Counted from the first letter of the stretch, positions 46,181 through 59,360 are shown. The stretch: 64,000 nucleotides of DNA from Rhipicephalus microplus (GCF_043290135.1 NC_134707.1:140803319-140867318), one strand, 5' to 3'. The notes: generated from the sequence alone by a model not told the origin. Numbers and translations: made by a program.

Positions 46181-49100
46181 TGCGAAGTTTTTAGTTGCGG
46201 AGTTTCTGGTTGTGGAGTTTCTAGTTGTGGAGTCTGTAGTTGTGGAGTATCTATTTGTTGGGTTTCAAGTTGTGAAGTTTCTAGTTGTGGAGTTTCTAGT
46301 TGTTGAGTTTCTAGTAGTTGAGTTTCTAGTTGCCGAGTTTCTAGTTGCGAAATCTCAAGTCGTGGAGTTTCTAGCTGTGGAGTTTCTAGTTGCGGAGCTT
46401 CTAGTTGCGGAGTTTCTAGTTGTGGAGCTTCTAGTTCTGGGGTTCGTTGTTGTGGGATTCGTAGTTGTGCAGTTTCTAGTTTTGGAGTCTCTAGTTGTGG
46501 AGTTTCCAGTTGTGGAGTTTCTAGCTGTGGAGTTTCTAGTTGCGGAGTTTCTAGTTGCAGAAACTCTAGTTGTGGATTTTGTAGTTGTGGAGTATAAAGT
46601 TGTGGTGTTTCAAGTTGTGGAGTTTCTAGTTGCGGAGTTTCTAGTTGCAGAGTTTCTAGTTCCGGAGTTTTCTAGTGGTGGAATTTCTAGTTGCGAAGTT
46701 TCTAGTTGTGGAGCTTCAAGTTGTGGAGTTTCTAGTTGTGGAGTTTCTAGTTGTGGAGTTTGTAGTTGAGGAGTATCTAGTTGTGGACTTTCAAGTTGTG
46801 AAGTTTCTAGTTGTGGAGTTTCTAGTTGCGGAGTTTTCTAGTTGCGGAGTCTGTTGTTGTGGAGTTTCTAGTTGTGGAGTTTCTAGTTGTGGATTTTCTA
46901 GCTGTGGAGTTTCTAGTTGCGGAGTTTCTAGTTGTGGGTTTCGTAGTTGTGGAGTTCGTAGTTGTGGAGTTTCTAGTTGTGGAGCCTCTAGTTGGGGAGT
47001 TTCCAGTTGTGGAGTTTCTAGCTGTGGAGTTTTTCGTCGCGGAGTTTCTAGTTGCAGAGTTTCTAGTAGCGGAGTTTTCTAGTTGTGGAGGTTCTAGTGG
47101 CGGAGTTTCTAGCTGTGGAGGTTCTAGTTGTGGAGTTTTTAGTTGCGGAGTTTCTGGTTGTGGAGTTTCTAGTTCTGGAGTGTGTAGTTGTTTAGTATCT
47201 ATTTGTTGGGTTTCAAGTTGTGGAGTTTCTAGTTGTGGAGTTTCTAGTTGTTGAGTTTCTAGTAGTTGAGTTTCTAGTTGCCGAGTTTCTAATTGCGAAA
47301 TCTCAAGTCGTGGAGTTTCTAGCTGTGGAGTTTCTAGTTGCGGAGTTTCTAGTTGCGGAGTTTCTAGTTGCGGAGTTTCTAGTTGTGGATTTTGTAGTTG
47401 TGGAGTATATAGTTGTGGTGTTTCAAGTTGTGGAGTTTCTAGTTGCGGTGTTTCTAGTTGCAGAGTTTCTAGTTCCGGAGTTTTCTAGTTGTGGAGTTTC
47501 TAGTGGCGGAGTTTCTAGCTGTGGAGCTTCAAGTTGTGGAGTTTCTCGTTGTGGAGTTTCTAGTTGTGGAGTTTGTAGTTTTGGAGTATCTAGTTGTGGA
47601 CTTTCAAGTTGTGGAGTTTCTAGTTGTGGAGTTTCTAGTTGTTAATTTTCTAGCTGTGGAGTTTCTATTTGCGGAGTTTCTAGTTGCAGAGTTTCTAGTT
47701 GTGGATTTTCTAGCTGTGGAATTTCTGCTTGCAGAGTTTTTAGTTGCGGTGTTTCTAGTTGTGTAGTTGTGGAGTTTCTAGTTGTTGAGTTTCTAGTTGC
47801 CGAGTTCTTTAGTTGCGAAGTCTCGAGTTGTAGAGTTTCTAGCTGTGGAGTTTCTAGATGCGGAGTTTCTAGTTGCGGAGTTTCTAGTTGTGGATTTTTT
47901 GTTGTGGAGTCTCTAGTTGGGGAGTTTCTAGTTGTGGAGTGTCTACTTGTGGAGTTTCTAGTTGTGGAGTTTCTATTTGTAGTTTTTAGTTTTCGAGTTT
48001 GTAGTTGTAGATTTTCTAGTTGCAGAGTTCCTAGTTTTGGAGTATCTAGTTGCGGAGTCTCTAATTGTGCAGTCTCTAGTTTTGGAGTCTCTAGTTGTGG
48101 AGTTTCTGGTTGTGGAGTTTATAGTTGTGGAATTTCTAACTGTGGAGATTCTAGTTGCGGAGTTTCTATTTGCAGAGTTTCTAGTTGTGGAGTTTCTAGT
48201 TGTGGAGTTTTAGTTGTGGAGTTTAAAGTTGTGGAATTTATAGGTGTGGAGTTTCTAGTTGTGGAGTTTCTAGTTTTCGGGTTTCTAGTTACGGAGTTTC
48301 TAGTTGTGGAGTTTCTAGTTGTGGAGTTTCTAGTTATGGAGCTTTTAGTTGAGGAGTCTCTAGTTGTTGAGTCTCTAGTTGTGGAAGTTCTAGTTGTGGA
48401 GTTTCTTGTTGCGGAGTTTCTTGTTGCGGAGTTTCTAGTTGTGGAGTTTCTAGTTGTGGAGTTTCTGGCTGTGGAGTTTCTAGTTGCGAAGTTTCTAGTT
48501 GTGGAGTTTCTAGTTGTGAGGTTCGTAGTTGTGGAGTTTCTAATTGTCGAGTTTCTAGTTGTGGAGTCTCTAGTTGTGGAGTTTCTAGTTGTGGGGTTCG
48601 TAGTTGTGGGGTTCGTAGTTGTGGAGTTTCTAGTGTCGGAGTTTCAAGTCGTGGAGTTTCTCGTTGTGGAGTTTCTAGTTGTGGATTGTCTAGCTGTGGA
48701 GTTTCTAGTTGCGGAGTTTTTAGTTGCGGAGTTTCTTGTTGTGAAGTTTCTAGTTGTGGAGTTTCCAGTTGTGGAGTTTGTAGTTGTGGAGTATCTATTT
48801 GTTGGTTTCAAGTTGTAGAGTTTCTAGTTGTGGAGTTTCTAGTTGTGGAGTTTCTAGTTGTGGATTTTCTAGTTGTTGAGTTTCTAGTTGCCGAGTTTCT
48901 AGTTGCGAAGTCTCAAGTCGAGGAGTTTTTAGCTGTGGAGTTTCTAGTTGCGGAGCTTCTATTTGCGGAGTTTCTAGTTGCGGAGCTTCTAGTTGTGGAA
49001 TTTGTAGTTGTGGAATATATAGTTGTGGTGTTTCAAGTTGTGGAGTTTCTAGTGGCGGAGTTTCTAGTTGCAGAGTTTCTAGTTGCAGAGTTTTCTAGTT

Positions 49101-49476
49101 GTGGAGTTTCTAGTTGCGGAGTTTCTAGTTGTGGATTTTGTAATTGTGGAGTATATAGTTGTGGTGTTTCAAGTTGTGGAGTTTTTAGTTGCAGAGTTTC
49201 TAGTTCCGGAGTTTTCTAGTTGAGAAGTTTCTAGTTGTGGAGCTTCAAGTTGTGGAGTTTCAAGTTGTGGAGTTTCTAGTTGTGGAGTTTGTAGTTGTGG
49301 AGTATCTAGTTGTGGACTTTCAAGTTGTGAAGTTCCTAGTTGTGGAGTTTCTAGTTGCGGAGTTTTCTAGTTGCGGAGTTTCAAGTTGTGGAGTTTCTCG
49401 TTGTGGAGTTTCTAGTTGTGGATTTTCTAGCTGTGGAGTTTCTAGTTGTGGATTTTCTAGCTGTGGAGTTTCTAGT
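46181..49476 (+). repeat. 3,296-bp tandem duplication inside C4, copy 1
   Basis: The TGCGAAGTTTTTAG unit at 46,181 recurs at 49,477, and all variant units between remain in register at offset 3,296. Few differences are visible, for example GGGTTTCGTAG near 46,936 against GGGGTTCGTAG in copy 2. This duplication is absent from the corresponding interval of C1, so it arose after C1 and C4 separated or was lost from C1. Confidence 0.85.
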
Positions 49477-52400
49477 TGCGAAGTTTTTAGTTGCGGAGTT
49501 TCTGGTTGTGGAGTTTCTAGTTGTGGAGTCTGTAGTTGTGGAGTATCTATTTGTTGGGTTTCAAGTTGTGAAGTTTCTAGTTGTGGAGTTTCTAGTTGTT
49601 GAGTTTCTAGTAGTTGAGTTTCTAGTTGCCGAGTTTCTAGTTGCGAAATCTCAAGTCGTGGAGTTTCTAGCTGTGGAGTTTCTAGTTGCGGAGCTTCTAG
49701 TTGCGGAGTTTCTAGTTGTGGAGCTTCTAGTTCTGGGGTTCGTTGTTGTGGGATTCGTAGTTGTGCAGTTTCTAGTTTTGGAGTCTCTAGTTGTGGAGTT
49801 TCCAGTTGTGGAGTTTCTAGCTGTGGAGTTTCTAGTTGCGGAGTTTCTAGTTGCAGAAACTCTAGTTGTGGATTTTGTAGTTGTGGAGTATAAAGTTGTG
49901 GTGTTTCAAGTTGTGGAGTTTCTAGTTGCGGAGTTTCTAGTTGCAGAGTTTCTAGTTCCGGAGTTTTCTAGTGGTGGAATTTCTAGTTGCGAAGTTTCTA
50001 GTTGTGGAGCTTCAAGTTGTGGAGTTTCTAGTTGTGGAGTTTCTAGTTGTGGAGTTTGTAGTTGAGGAGTATCTAGTTGTGGACTTTCAAGTTGTGAAGT
50101 TTCTAGTTGTGGAGTTTCTAGTTGCGGAGTTTTCTAGTTGCGGAGTCTGTTGTTGTGGAGTTTCTAGTTGTGGAGTTTCTAGTTGTGGATTTTCTAGCTG
50201 TGGAGTTTCTAGTTGCGGAGTTTCTAGTTGTGGGGTTCGTAGTTGTGGAGTTCGTAGTTGTGGAGTTTCTAGTTGTGGAGCCTCTAGTTGGGGAGTTTCC
50301 AGTTGTGGAGTTTCTAGCTGTGGAGTTTTTCGTCGCGGAGTTTCTAGTTGCAGAGTTTCTAGTAGCGGAGTTTTCTAGTTGTGGAGGTTCTAGTGGCGGA
50401 GTTTCTAGCTGTGGAGGTTCTAGTTGTGGAGTTTTTAGTTGCGGAGTTTCTGGTTGTGGAGTTTCTAGTTCTGGAGTGTGTAGTTGTTTAGTATCTATTT
50501 GTTGGGTTTCAAGTTGTGGAGTTTCTAGTTGTGGAGTTTCTAGTTGTTGAGTTTCTAGTAGTTGAGTTTCTAGTTGCCGAGTTTCTAATTGCGAAATCTC
50601 AAGTCGTGGAGTTTCTAGCTGTGGAGTTTCTAGTTGCGGAGTTTCTAGTTGCGGAGTTTCTAGTTGCGGAGTTTCTAGTTGTGGATTTTGTAGTTGTGGA
50701 GTATATAGTTGTGGTGTTTCAAGTTGTGGAGTTTCTAGTTGCGGTGTTTCTAGTTGCAGAGTTTCTAGTTCCGGAGTTTTCTAGTTGTGGAGTTTCTAGT
50801 GGCGGAGTTTCTAGCTGTGGAGCTTCAAGTTGTGGAGTTTCTCGTTGTGGAGTTTCTAGTTGTGGAGTTTGTAGTTTTGGAGTATCTAGTTGTGGACTTT
50901 CAAGTTGTGGAGTTTCTAGTTGTGGAGTTTCTAGTTGTTAATTTTCTAGCTGTGGAGTTTCTATTTGCGGAGTTTCTAGTTGCAGAGTTTCTAGTTGTGG
51001 ATTTTCTAGCTGTGGAATTTCTGCTTGCAGAGTTTTTAGTTGCGGTGTTTCTAGTTGTGTAGTTGTGGAGTTTCTAGTTGTTGAGTTTCTAGTTGCCGAG
51101 TTCTTTAGTTGCGAAGTCTCGAGTTGTAGAGTTTCTAGCTGTGGAGTTTCTAGATGCGGAGTTTCTAGTTGCGGAGTTTCTAGTTGTGGATTTTTTGTTG
51201 TGGAGTCTCTAGTTGGGGAGTTTCTAGTTGTGGAGTGTCTACTTGTGGAGTTTCTAGTTGTGGAGTTTCTATTTGTAGTTTTTAGTTTTCGAGTTTGTAG
51301 TTGTAGATTTTCTAGTTGCAGAGTTCCTAGTTTTGGAGTATCTAGTTGCGGAGTCTCTAATTGTGCAGTCTCTAGTTTTGGAGTCTCTAGTTGTGGAGTT
51401 TCTGGTTGTGGAGTTTATAGTTGTGGAATTTCTAACTGTGGAGATTCTAGTTGCGGAGTTTCTATTTGCAGAGTTTCTAGTTGTGGAGTTTCTAGTTGTG
51501 GAGTTTTAGTTGTGGAGTTTAAAGTTGTGGAATTTAGAGGTGTGGAGTTTCTAGTTGTGGAGTTTCTAGTTTTCGGGTTTCTAGTTACGGAGTTTCTAGT
51601 TGTGGAGTTTCTAGTTGTGGAGTTTCTAGTTATGGAGCTTTTAGTTGAGGAGTCTCTAGTTGTTGAGTCTCTAGTTGTGGAAGTTCTAGTTGTGGAGTTT
51701 CTTGTTGCGGAGTTTCTTGTTGCGGAGTTTCTAGTTGTGGAGTTTCTAGTTGTGGAGTTTCTGGCTGTGGAGTTTCTAGTTGCGAAGTTTCTAGTTGTGG
51801 AGTTTCTAGTTGTGAGGTTCGTAGTTGTGGAGTTTCTAATTGTCGAGTTTCTAGTTGTGGAGTCTCTAGTTGTGGAGTTTCTAGTTGTGGGGTTCGTAGT
51901 TGTGGGGTTCGTAGTTGTGGAGTTTCTAGTGTCGGAGTTTCAAGTCGTGGAGTTTCTCGTTGTGGAGTTTCTAGTTGTGGATTGTCTAGCTGTGGAGTTT
52001 CTAGTTGCGGAGTTTTTAGTTGCGGAGTTTCTTGTTGTGAAGTTTCTAGTTGTGGAGTTTCCAGTTGTGGAGTTTGTAGTTGTGGAGTATCTATTTGTTG
52101 GTTTCAAGTTGTAGAGTTTCTAGTTGTGGAGTTTCTAGTTGTGGAGTTTCTAGTTGTGGATTTTCTAGTTGTTGAGTTTCTAGTTGCCGAGTTTCTAGTT
52201 GCGAAGTCTCAAGTCGAGGAGTTTTTAGCTGTGGAGTTTCTAGTTGCGGAGCTTCTATTTGCGGAGTTTCTAGTTGCGGAGCTTCTAGTTGTGGAATTTG
52301 TAGTTGTGGAATATATAGTTGTGGTGTTTCAAGTTGTGGAGTTTCTAGTGGCGGAGTTTCTAGTTGCAGAGTTTCTAGTTGCGGAGTTTTCTAGTTGTGG

Positions 52401-52742
52401 AGTTTCTAGTTGCGGAGTTTCTAGTTGTGGATTTTGTAATTGTGGAGTATATAGTTGTGGTGTTTCAAGTTGTGGAGTTTTTAGTTGCAGAGTTTCTAGT
52501 TCCGGAGTTTTCTAGTTGCGAAGTTTCTAGTTGTGGAGCTTCAAGTTGTGGAGTTTCAAGTTGTGGAGTTTCTAGTTGTGGAGTTTGTAGTTGTGGAGTA
52601 TCTAGTTGTGGACTTTCAAGTTGTGAAGTTCCTAGTTGTGGAGTTTCTAGTTGCGGAGTTTTCTAGTTGCGGAGTTTCAAGTTGTGGAGTTTCTCGTTGT
52701 GGAGTTTCTAGTTGTGGATTTTCTAGCTGTGGAGTTTCTAGT
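49477..52742 (+). repeat. 3.3-kb tandem duplication inside C4, copy 2
   Basis: This is collinear with 46,181-49,446. The next TGCGAAGTTTTTAG unit is at 52,743, 3,266 bp on. The 30-bp difference is explained by a two-unit duplication (GTGGATTTTCTAGCTG twice) at about 49,410-49,470, at the junction. From 52,743 onward the sequence follows the distal part of C1 instead. Confidence 0.83.
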
Positions 52743-54055
52743 TGCGAAGTTTTTAGTTGCGGAGTTTCTGGTTGTGGAGTTTCTAGTTGTGGAGTCTGTA
52801 GTTGTGGAGTATCTATTTGTTGGGTTTCAAGTTGTGGAGTTTCTAGTTGTGGAGTTTCTAGTTGTTGAGTTTCTAGTAGTTGAGTTTCTAGTTGCCGAGT
52901 TTCTAGTTGCGAAATCTCAAGTCGTGGAGTTTCTAGCTGTGGAGTTTCTAGTTGTGGAGCTTCTAGTTGCGGAGTTTCTAGTTGTGGAGCTTCTAGTTCT
53001 GGGGTTCGTTGTTGTGGGGTTCGTAGTTGTGCAGTTTCTAGTTTTGGAGTCTCAAGTTGTGGAGTTTCCAGTTGTGGAGTTTGTAGCTGTGGAGTTTCTA
53101 GTTGCGGAGTTTCTAGTTGCAGAGTTTCTAGTTGTGGATTTTGTAGTTGTGGAGTATATAGTTGTGGTGTTTCTAGCTGTGGAGTTTCTAGTTGCGGAGT
53201 TTCTAGATTCAGAGTTTCTAGTTGCGGAGTTTTCTAGTTGTGGAGATTCTAGTGGCGGAGTTTCTAGTTGCGGAGTTCCAAGTTGTGGAGTTTCTAGTTG
53301 TGAAGTTTCTAGTTGTGGAATTTGTAGTTGTGGAGTATATAGTTGTGGTGTTTCAAGTTGTGGAGTTTCTAGTGGCGGAGTTTCTAGTTGCAGAGTTTCT
53401 AGTTGCGGAGTTTTCTAGTTGTGGAGTTTCTAGTTGCGGAGTTTCTAGTTGCGGAGTTTCTAGTTGTGGAGTTTCTAGTTGTGGGGTTTGTAGTTGTGGG
53501 GTTCGTAGTTGTGCAGTTGTAGTTGTGGAGTCTCTAGTTGAGAAGTTTCCATTTGTGTTGTTTCTAGCTGTGGAGTTTCTAGTTGCGGAGTTTCTAGATG
53601 CAGAGATTCTAGTTGCGGAGTTTTCTAGTTGTGGAGATTCTAGTTGCGGAGTTTCTAGTTGTGAAGCTTCAAGTTGTGGAGTTTCTCGTTGTGGAGTTTC
53701 TAGTTGTGGAGTTTGTAGTTGTGGAGTATCTAGTTGTGGACTTTCAAGTTGTGGAGTTTCTAGTTGTGGAGTTTCTAGTTGTTAATTTTCTAGCTGTGGA
53801 GTTTCTATTTGCGGAGTTTCTAGTTGCAGAGTTTCTAGTTGTGGATTTTCTAGCTGTGGAATTTCTGGTTGCAGAGTTTTTAGTGGCGGTGTTTCTAGTT
53901 GTGGAGTTTCTAGTTGTTGAGTTTCTAGTTGCCGAGTTTTTTAGTTGCGAAGTCTCAAGTTGTAGAGTTTCTAGCTGTGGAGTTTCTAGTTGCGGAGTTT
54001 CTAGTTGCGGAGTTTCTAGTTGTGGAGTTTTTAGTTGTGGAGTCTCTAGTTGTGG

Positions 54056-54690
54056 AGTTTGTTGTTGTTAATTTTCTATCTGTGGAGTTTCTATTTGCGG
54101 AGTTTCTAGTTGCAGAGTTTCTAGTTGTGGATTTTCTAGCTGTGGAATTTCTGCTTGCAGAGTTTTTAGTTGCGGTGTTTCTAGTTGTGGAGTTTCTAGT
54201 TGTTTAGTTTCTAGTTGCCGAGTTCTTTAGTTGCGAAGTCTCAAGTTGTAGAGTTTCTAGCTGTGGAGTTTCTAGTTGCGGAGTTTCTAGTTGCAGAGTT
54301 TCTAGTTGTGGATTTTTTAGTTGTGGAGTCTCTAGTTGTGGAGTTTCTAGTTGTGGAGTGTCTACTTGTGGAGTTTCTAGTTGTGGAGTTTCTATTTGTA
54401 GTTTTTAGTTTTCGAGTTTGTAGTTGTAGATTTTCTAGTTGCAGAGTTCCTAGTTTTGGAGTATCTAGTTGCGGAGTCTCTAATTGTGCAGTCTCTAGTT
54501 TTGGAGTCTCTAGTTGTGGAGTTTCTGGTTGTGGAGTTTATAGTTGTGGAATTTCTAACTGTGGAGATTCTAGTTGCGGAGTTTCTATTTGCAGAGTTTC
54601 TAGTTGTGGAGTTTCTAGTTGTGGAGTTTTAGTTGTGGAGTTTAAAGTTGTGGAATTTATAGTTGTGGAGTTTCTAGTTGTGGAGTTTGT
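54056..54690 (+). repeat. C-derived linker leading into region D
   Basis: This short stretch resembles C sequence near 33.0-33.5 kb and 41.8-42.4 kb, with a TTTTTAGTTTTCGAG marker near 54,401. It lacks the TTTTCGGGTTTCTAG and TTACGG units seen at the corresponding place in other C copies (compare 59,300-59,330). A GTTTAGTTTCTAG unit near 54,203 is shared with D near 58,843 and 63,512. Nothing other than 15-bp units is present. Confidence 0.65.
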
Positions 54691-57600
54691 AGTTGTGGAG
54701 CTTTTAGTTGAGGAGTCTCTAGTTGTTGAGTCTCTAGTTGTGGAAGTTCTAGTTGTGGAGTTTCTTGTTGCGGAGTTTCTTGTTGCGGAGTTTCTAGTTG
54801 TGGAGTTTCTAGTTGTGGAGTTTCTGGCTGTGGAGTTTCTAGTTGCGAAGTTTCTAGTTGTGGAGTTTCTAGTTGTGAGGTTCGTAGTTGTGGAGTTTCT
54901 AATTGTCGAGTTTCTAGTTGTGGAGTCTCTAGTTGTGGAGTTTCTAGTTGTGGGGTTCGTAGTTGTGGGGTTCGTAGTTGTGGAGTTTCTAGTTGCGGAG
55001 TTTCAAGTCGTGGAGTTTCTCGTTGTGGAGTTTCTAGTTGTGGATTGTCTAGCTGTGGAGTTTCTAGTTGCGGAGTTTTTAGTTGCGGAGTTTCTTGTTG
55101 TGAAGTTTCTAGTTGTGGAGTTTCCAGTTGTGGAGTTTGTAGTTGTGGAGTATCTATTTGTTGGTTTCAAGTTGTAGAGTTTCTAGTTGTGGAGTTTCTA
55201 GTTGTGGAGTTTCTAGTTGTGGATTTTCTAGTTGTTGAGTTTCTAGTTGCCGAGTTTCTAGTTGCGAAGTCTCAAGTCGAGGAGTTTTTAGCTGTGGAGT
55301 TTCTAGTTGCGGAGCTTCTATTTGCGGAGTTTCTAGTTGCGGAGCTTCTAGTTGTGGAATTTGTAGTTGTGGAATATATAGTTGTGGTGTTTCAAGTTGT
55401 GGAGTTCCTAGTGGCGGAGTTTCTAGTTGCAGAGTTTCTAGTTGCGGAGTTTCTAGTTGCGGAGTTTTCTAGTTGTGGAGTTTTTAGTTGCGGAGTTTCT
55501 AGTTGTGGAGCTTCAAGTTGTGGAGTTTCTAGTTGTGGAGTTTCTAGTTGTGGAGTTTGTAGTTGTGGAGTATCTAGTTGTGGGCTTTCAAGTTGTGGAG
55601 TTTCTAGTTGTGGAGTTTCCAGTTGCGGAGTTTTCTAGTTGCGGAGTCTGTAGTTGTGGAGTTTCTAGTTGTGGAGTTTGTAGTTGTGGAGTATCTAGTT
55701 GTGGATTTTCAAGTTGTGAAGTTTCTAGTTGTGGAGTTTCTAGTTGCGGAGTTTTCTAGTTGCGGAGTCTGTAGTTGTGGAGTTTCTAGTTGTGGAGTTT
55801 CTAGTTGTGGATTTTCTAGCTGTGGAGTTTCTGGTTGCGGAGTTTCTAGTTGTGGGGTTCGTAGTTGTGGAGTTTCTAGTTGTGGAGTCTCTAGTTGGGG
55901 AGTATCCAGTTGTGGAGTTTCTAGCTGTGGAGTTTTTCGTCGCGGAGTTTCTAGTTGCTGAGTTTCTAATTGTCGAGTTTCTAGTTGTGGAGTCTCTAGT
56001 TGTGGAGTTTCTAGTTGTGGGGTTCGTAGTTGTGGGGTTCGTAGTTGTGGAGTTTCTAGTTGCGGAGTTTCAAGTCGTGGAGTTTCTCGTTGTGGAGTTT
56101 CTAGTTGTGGATTGTCTAGCTGTGGAGTTTCTAGTTGCGGAGTATTTAGTTGCGGAGTTTCTTGTTGTGAAGTTTCTAGTTGTGGAGTTTCCAGTTGTGG
56201 AGTTTGTAGTTGTGGAGTATCTATTTGTTGGGTTTCAAGTTGTGGAGTTTCTAGTTGTGGAGTTTCTAGTTGTGGATTTTCTAGTTGTTGAGTTTCTAGT
56301 TGCCGAGTTTCTAGTTGCGAAGTCTCAAGTCGAGGAGTTTTTAGCTGTTGAGTTTCTAGTTGCGGAGCTTCTATTTGCGGAGTTTCTAGTTGCGGAGCTT
56401 CTAGTTGTGAAATTTGTAGTTGTGGAATATATAGTTGTGGTGTTTCAAGTTGTGGAGTTTCTAGTGGTAGAGTTTCTAGTTGCAGAGTTTCTAGTTGCGG
56501 AGTTTTCTAGTTGTGGAGTTTTTAGTTGCGGAGTTTCTAGTTGTGGAGCTTCAAGTTGTGGAGTTTCTAGTTGTGGAGTTTCTAGTTGTGGAGTTTGTAG
56601 TTGTGAAGTATCTAGTTGTGGGCTTTCAAGTTGTGGAGTTTCTAGTTGTGGAGTTTCTAGTTGCGGAGTTTTCTAGTTGCGGAGTCTGTAGTTGTGGAGT
56701 TTTTAGTTGTGGAGTTTGTAGTTGTGGAGTATCTAGTTGTGGACTTTCAAGTTGTGAAGTTTCTAGTTGTGCAGTTTCTAGTTGCGGAGTTTTCTAGTTG
56801 CGGAGTCTGTAGTTGTGGAGTTTCTAGTTGTGGAGTTTCTAGTTGTGGATTTTCTAGCTGTGGAGTTTCTAGTTGCGGAGTTTCTAGTTGTGGGGTTCGT
56901 AGTTGTGGAGTTCGTAGTTGTGGAGTTTCTAGTTGTGGAGTCTCTAGTTGGGAGTTTCCAGTTGTGGAGTTTCTAGCTGTGGAGTTTTTCGTCGCGGAGT
57001 TTCTAGTTGCTGAGTTTCTAGTAGCGGAGTTTTCTAGTTGTGGAGATTCTAGTGGCGGAGTTTCTAGTTGCGGAGTTTCAAGTTGTGGAGTTTCTAGTTG
57101 TGGATTTTCTAGCTGTGGAGTTTCTAGTTGCGGAGTTTTTAGTTGCGGAGTTTCTGGTTGTGGAGTTTCTAGTTCTGGAGTCTGTAGTTGTGAGTATCTA
57201 TTTGTTGGGTTTCAAGTTGTGGAGTTTCTAGTTGTGGAGTTTCTAGTTGTTGAGTTTCTAGTAGTTGAGTTTCTAGTTGCCGAGTTTCTAGTTGCGAAAT
57301 CTCAAGTCGTGGAGTTTCTAGCTGTGGAGTTTCTAGTTGCGGAGTTTCTAGTTGCGGAGTTTCTAGTTGTGGATTTTGGAATTGTGGAGTATATAGTTGT
57401 GGTGTTTCAAGTTGTGGAGTTTTTAGTTGCAGAGTTTCTAGTTCCGGAGTTTTCTAGTTGCGAAGTTTCTAGTTGTGGAGCTTCAAGTTGTGGAGTTTCA
57501 AGTTGTGGAGTTTCTAGTTGTGGAGTTTGTAGTTGTGGAGTATCTAGTTGTGGACTTTTAAGTTGTGAAGTTCCTAGTTGTGGAGTTTCTAGTTGCGGAG

Positions 57601-59360
57601 TTTTCTAGTTGCGGAGTTTCAAGTTGTGGAGTTTCTCGTTGTGGAGTTTCTAGTTGTGGATTTTCTAGCTGTGGAGTTTCTAGTTGCGAAGTTTTTAGTT
57701 GCGGAGTTTCTGGTTGTGGAGTTTCTAGTTGTGGAGTCTGTAGTTGTGGAGTATCTATTTGTTGGGTTTCAAGTTGTGGAGTTTCTAGTTGTGGAGTTTC
57801 TAGTTGTTGAGTTTCTAGTAGTTGAGTTTCTAGTTGCCGAGTTTCCAGTTGCGAAATCTCAAGTCGTGGAGTTTCTAGCTGTGGAGTTTCTAGTTGTGGA
57901 GTTTCTAGTTGCGGAGTTTCTAGTTGTGGAGCTTCTAGTTCTGGGGTTCGTTGTTGTGGGGTTCGTAGTTGTGCAGTTTCTAGTTTTGGAGTCTCAAGTC
58001 GTGGAGTTTCCAGTTGTGGAGTTTCTAGCTGTGGAGCTTCTAGTTGCGGAGTTTCTAGTTGTGGAGCTTCTAGTTCTGGGGTTCGTTGTTGTGGGGTTCG
58101 TAGTTGTGCAGTTTCTAGTTTTGGAGTCTCAAGTTGTGGAGTTTCCAGTTGTGGAGTTTCTAGCTGTGGAGTTTCTAGTTGCGGAGTTTCTAGTTGCAGA
58201 GTTTCTAGTTGTGGATTTTGTAGTTGTGGAGTATATAGTTGTGGTGTTTCTAGCTGTGGAGTTTCTAGTGGCGGAGTTTCTAGTTGCAGAGTTTCTAGTT
58301 GCGGAGTTTTCTAGTTGTGGAGTTTCTAGTTGCGGAGTTTCTAGTTGCGGAGCTTCAAGTTGTGGAGTTTCTAGTTGTGGAGTTTCTAGTTGTGGAGTTT
58401 CTAGTTGTGGGGTTTGTAGTTGTGGGGTTCGTAGTTGTGCAGTTCTAGTTGTGGAGTCTCTAGTTGAGAAGTTTCCATTTGTGTTGTTTCTAGCTGTGGA
58501 GTTTCTAGTTGCGGAGTTTCTAGATGCAGAGATTCTAGTTGCGGAGTTTTCTAGTTGTGGAGTTTCTAGTTGCGGAGTTTCTAGTTGTGAAGCTTCAAGT
58601 TGTGGAGTTTCTCGTTGTGGAGTTTCTAGTTGTGGAGTTTGTAGTTGTGGAGTATCTAGTTGTGGACTTTCAAGTTGTGGAGTTTCTAGTTGTGGAGTTT
58701 CTAGTTGTTAATTTTCTAGCTGTGGAGTTTCTATTTGCGGAGTTTCTAGTTGCAGAGTTTCTAGTTGTGGATTTTCTAGCTGTGGAATTTCTGGTTGCAG
58801 AGTTTTTAGTGGCGGTGTTTCTAGTTGTGGAGTTTCTAGTTGTTTAGTTTCTAGTTGCCGAGTTCTTTAGTTGCGAAGTCTCAAGTTGTAGAGTTTCTAG
58901 CTGTGGAGTTTCTAGTTGCGGAGTTTCTAGTTGCGGAGTTTTTAGTTGTGGATTTTTTAGTTGTGGAGTCTCTAGTTGTAGAGTTTCTAGTTGTGGAGTG
59001 TCTACTTGTGGAGTTTCTAGTTGTGGAGTTTCTATTTGTAGTTTTTAGTTTTCGAGTTTGTAGTTATAGATTTTCTAGTTGCACAGTTCCTAGTTTTGGA
59101 GTATCTAGTTGCGGAGTTTCTAATTGTGCAGTCTCTAGTTTTGGAGTCTCTAGTTGTGGAGTTTATAGTTGTGGAATTTCTAACTGTGGAGATTCTAGTT
59201 GCGGAGTTTCTAGTTGTGGAGTTTCTAGTTGTGGAGTTTTAGTTGTGGAGTTTAAAGTTGTGGAATTTATAGTTGTGGAGTTTCTAGTTGTGGAGTTTCT
59301 AGTTTTCGGGTTTCTAGTTACGGAGTTTCTAGTTGTGGAGTTTCTAGTTGTGGAGTTTCT
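54691..59360 (+). repeat. Region D, copy 1 of a 4.67-kb tandem duplication
   Basis: The sequence from 54,691 recurs at 59,361 (offset 4,670, dropping to 4,669 after a 1-bp deletion near 60,947) with only scattered differences across the whole unit. Shared singletons include GTTGTGAGTATC near 57,190 (a 14-bp unit) and GGAATTGTGG near 57,368. Inside the unit, C-like segments are themselves duplicated: a GGGGTTCGTTG segment near 57,950 recurs about 130 bp downstream. Confidence 0.9.

Larger units (their letters stand above)
44507..54055 (+). repeat. Family C block C4 (9.5 kb, C1 with an extra tandem copy)
   Basis: C4 repeats C1 at offset 21,277 to about 49.37 kb and at 24,573 from about 52.65 kb to 54,055. 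It shares the diagnostic oddities of C1: TTAAAGG at 45,715, AAC for GTT at 46,562-46,564 and 49,858-49,860, and the 7-bp deletion near 47,760 and 51,055. The additional ~3.3 kb relative to C1 is an internal tandem duplication, listed separately. The right end diverges from C1 where C1 joins B2. Confidence 0.83.

Noticed and set aside
57593..58711. 372-codon frame, also present at 62,262-63,380
   Set aside because: Conservation between the two copies reflects the recent 4.67-kb duplication, not selection; it starts at TTG and ends inside the GVSSC register with no recognisable domain.
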